Shown here one piece after another: positions 62,307-64,000 of a DNA stretch of 64,000 bases (within the stretch, counting starts at the first letter, position 1; each line of letters opens with the position of its first letter). This stretch comes from Ignelater luminosus. Taxonomy: Eukaryota > Arthropoda > Insecta > Coleoptera > Elateridae. A program made the translations under genes and the position numbers. The stretch lies in contig VTPC01004094.1 of assembly GCA_011009095.1 (NCBI GenBank), positions 1 to 64,000 of the forward strand. The letters are read 5' to 3'. The notes below the pieces were generated by a model that saw nothing but the letters and a program-made list of their open reading frames with translations, did not search any database and was not told the DNA's origin.

Positions 62307-62814
62307 TATAGTTTCCTTGTTTCTCTCGATGAATCTAGAAGGTTCGCGCTTTTTCTCGCATTTTTGACGGTCGTAACGCCTAGATATTTTGAGCCTTCTC
62401 TGGTATATTCGATTGGTGGCGCGTTACAGTAAGATACATTTTGTATACAATCTTCAAACATTATCTGATACGGCACAAAATTGTATTGAAGATTTTCCAA
62501 TCCGCACGCGCAGTCAATTGTTTTGTGATTTGCTTACATAAACAGTGGTCGACACATGCACTCGAATTCGCTATGCGAATATGTGCCCTTTTTGTACCAA
62601 ACTGTTAAGTAGGGCTGGCCGGTGCAAGGACGTGTAAATGACATAGCTTTCCATAGGCGGCTAGGCGTTGCATAGTGGCGAATGACACAATTCAAATTGA
62701 TATTAAACGCACAACACACCGCCCTGTCTACCATACGAAGGCGTTTTAAGAAATTCTGTTGTAAGCGCCAAATACCCTAACGACGGCCCTGAGAAGATTC
62801 TTCTGTTTCTAGTC
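62307..62814. other. SGSM intron 4, spacer with two unassigned frames
   Basis: Minus-strand frames 62500-62153 (partly the element arm) and 62734-62534 lack family motifs. The stretch near 62606 (GGCTGGCCGGTGCAAGGACG) resembles the sequence near 63206. Confidence 0.35.
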
Positions 62815-63290
62815 TATTGGTTATTTAGTGTCTACGAGTGTTCAGAGTAGATTCCTCCAGCGATTTTGATTTTTTTTAAATTCATATTTAATAACATGCT
62901 GAAAATCCATATCCCATATCAATTCTATAAATTTTACACGTACTTTTATATAGTCAACGTAGTTGCCACGGATTATCTAAAAACTCTTCTGCGTTTCAAA
63001 TGACGTAATTCGTAATTTCGAATTAATAATCTGTTGGTTATTTAGTGTCTTCGACTGTTTAGAGTTTTTCCAAAATATTCCCATTTAATAATATGTTATG
63101 AAAACCTATATCTGATAAAAACCCACATCTTTAAGGCCTTAAATTTGATTTACAATTTACAATTTTGTACATTCTAATGTAATGCCAAGGATTATCTAAA
63201 GGAGGACCGGCACAAGAACGCCCAAATCAGGCAACTAGCTGTAAGTACCGTGGTGATAGGTGCTGCACAGTGACAAATAAGATGTTCTAA
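62815..63290. repeat. Diverged direct repeats in SGSM intron 4
   Basis: TTGGTTATTTAGTGTC begins two units, at about 62817 and 63034. Both continue through ATTTAATAA.ATG.TGAAAA.C.ATAT to GGATTATCTAAA (62968-62982 and 63189-63201). The sequence before the first unit (near 62606) and after the second (near 63206) also match, suggesting overlapping copies of one larger repeat. No coding capacity. Confidence 0.5.
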
Positions 63291-63550
63291 ACAATTTTTA
63301 GGCAGATTTTTTTACAAAATGTGTATGACACCATGCAAAATTTTGCACAAAATCTTTTAGCTGTCGAAAAACACCTTCTGAGTTGTATCCTAAAAATTGG
63401 CGTTTTCTGTTCCTAATTGTGACACCCCGACATCTATGTATACCATCGGTTAAATCGCTGGTTTAAAAATGCGTAAATAGACAATAATACTCTTTGGTTG
63501 TAACACTGTGATACATCGTCCTACATCCACTGCCACCTTGATTAACAGGC

Positions 63551-64000
63551 AGGGCTGGACTAATTTATAAGCAGACTAAGCACGTGCTCAGGGCCCCCGC
63601 TCAATAGGGGCCCCCGGAAAAGAAACTTCGAAAATCTACGATCTTAACGTTCACTAGCAAAACGACCGCCATGACACTATAATATCGCGGCTACGTTCGT
63701 GCTACCACAGATTAAATAAGAGTCAGATATTTCACTCCCTATACCACAAAAGTTCCTATTTTTGTCTCTGCCAACTCTTTTACGCCCGTTTTATGAAAAG
63801 TGCTGTGCTGCTTGCGCAGTACATGTCAAAATAGCAAGCTCTGGAAGTTGCTTTGAGAGAGCAAGAGAGAGAGAGAGAGAGAGAGAGAGAGCAATAGCAA
63901 TATAATCCACAAATTTGTCGACAGTATCACAACGCAACTTTCCTAAATCACCTGGAGAACATTGACCCCGCGGAAACATGGGTTTAACTACTACTAACCT
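63551..64000. mobile_element. Left end of a hAT-like element running off the window
   Basis: CAGGGCTGGACTAATTTATA followed by CTCAGGGCCCCCGC and GGGGGCCCCCGG is a typical terminal pattern of DUF4371-type hAT elements. No transposase is readable before the window ends. Confidence 0.4.
63856..63891. repeat. (GA)n microsatellite
   Basis: About 15 tandem GA units with one interruption. Confidence 0.85.

Noticed and set aside
62153-62500. 115-codon minus-strand frame as a possible gene
   Set aside because: Half of it lies in the right arm of the inverted-repeat element at 61299-62306; the rest has no recognisable motif.

Overview
The window is eukaryotic and almost certainly from an insect. Genes are split by short GT-AG introns, the background is AT-rich, mariner, hAT and non-LTR retroelement debris is dense, and two assembly gaps are filled with N (22806-22815 and 41039-41392). 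The protein families (a fatty acyl-CoA reductase of the multi-gene insect type, DNAI7, FIBP, PDE6D, SGSM) and the mariner types fit a TE-rich insect, perhaps a beetle. The order cannot be fixed from sequence alone. Exon borders below were read by hand from splice consensus, reading phase and family conservation. No transcript data were available.

Layout. (1) 1-9825, minus strand: two tandem genes for the axonemal dynein protein DNAI7 (CASC1/IC97). The upstream copy (5185-9825) has a complete C-terminus, but its first exon was not found. The downstream copy (4195 to beyond position 1) has a clear start and a very long Lys/Glu-rich N-terminal extension, and it runs off the left edge. (2) 9826-13368: intergenic, no supportable gene. 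(3) 13369-43988, plus strand: one nine-exon fatty acyl-CoA reductase gene. Its 1,545 coding bases are spread over about 30.6 kb because three introns are filled with transposons: a decayed hAT, a non-LTR element carrying a nested mariner, two foldback palindromes, an antisense RNase H-bearing retroelement, a second mariner, a second hAT and an hAT MITE. (4) 44254-51879, plus: an unrecognised 427-residue gene with one TE-filled intron. (5) 52006-54030, minus: FIBP, tail to tail with (4). (6) 54785-55456, minus: PDE6D. (7) 56334 onward, plus: the 5' part of an SGSM1/2-like gene (RUN domain), head to head with PDE6D. Its fourth intron fills the rest of the window with inverted-repeat elements.

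How the genes relate: DNAI7 (axonemal dynein assembly) and PDE6D (delivery of lipidated cargo, often to cilia) share a ciliary theme, but no operon-like logic links them to the lipid enzyme. The most notable points are the DNAI7 pair with a KEKE-type extension on one copy only, a FAR intron that is almost entirely one palindrome, and a recurring set of TA-flanked inverted-repeat elements beginning CAGGG or CAGTGTG, scattered through introns of at least two genes.
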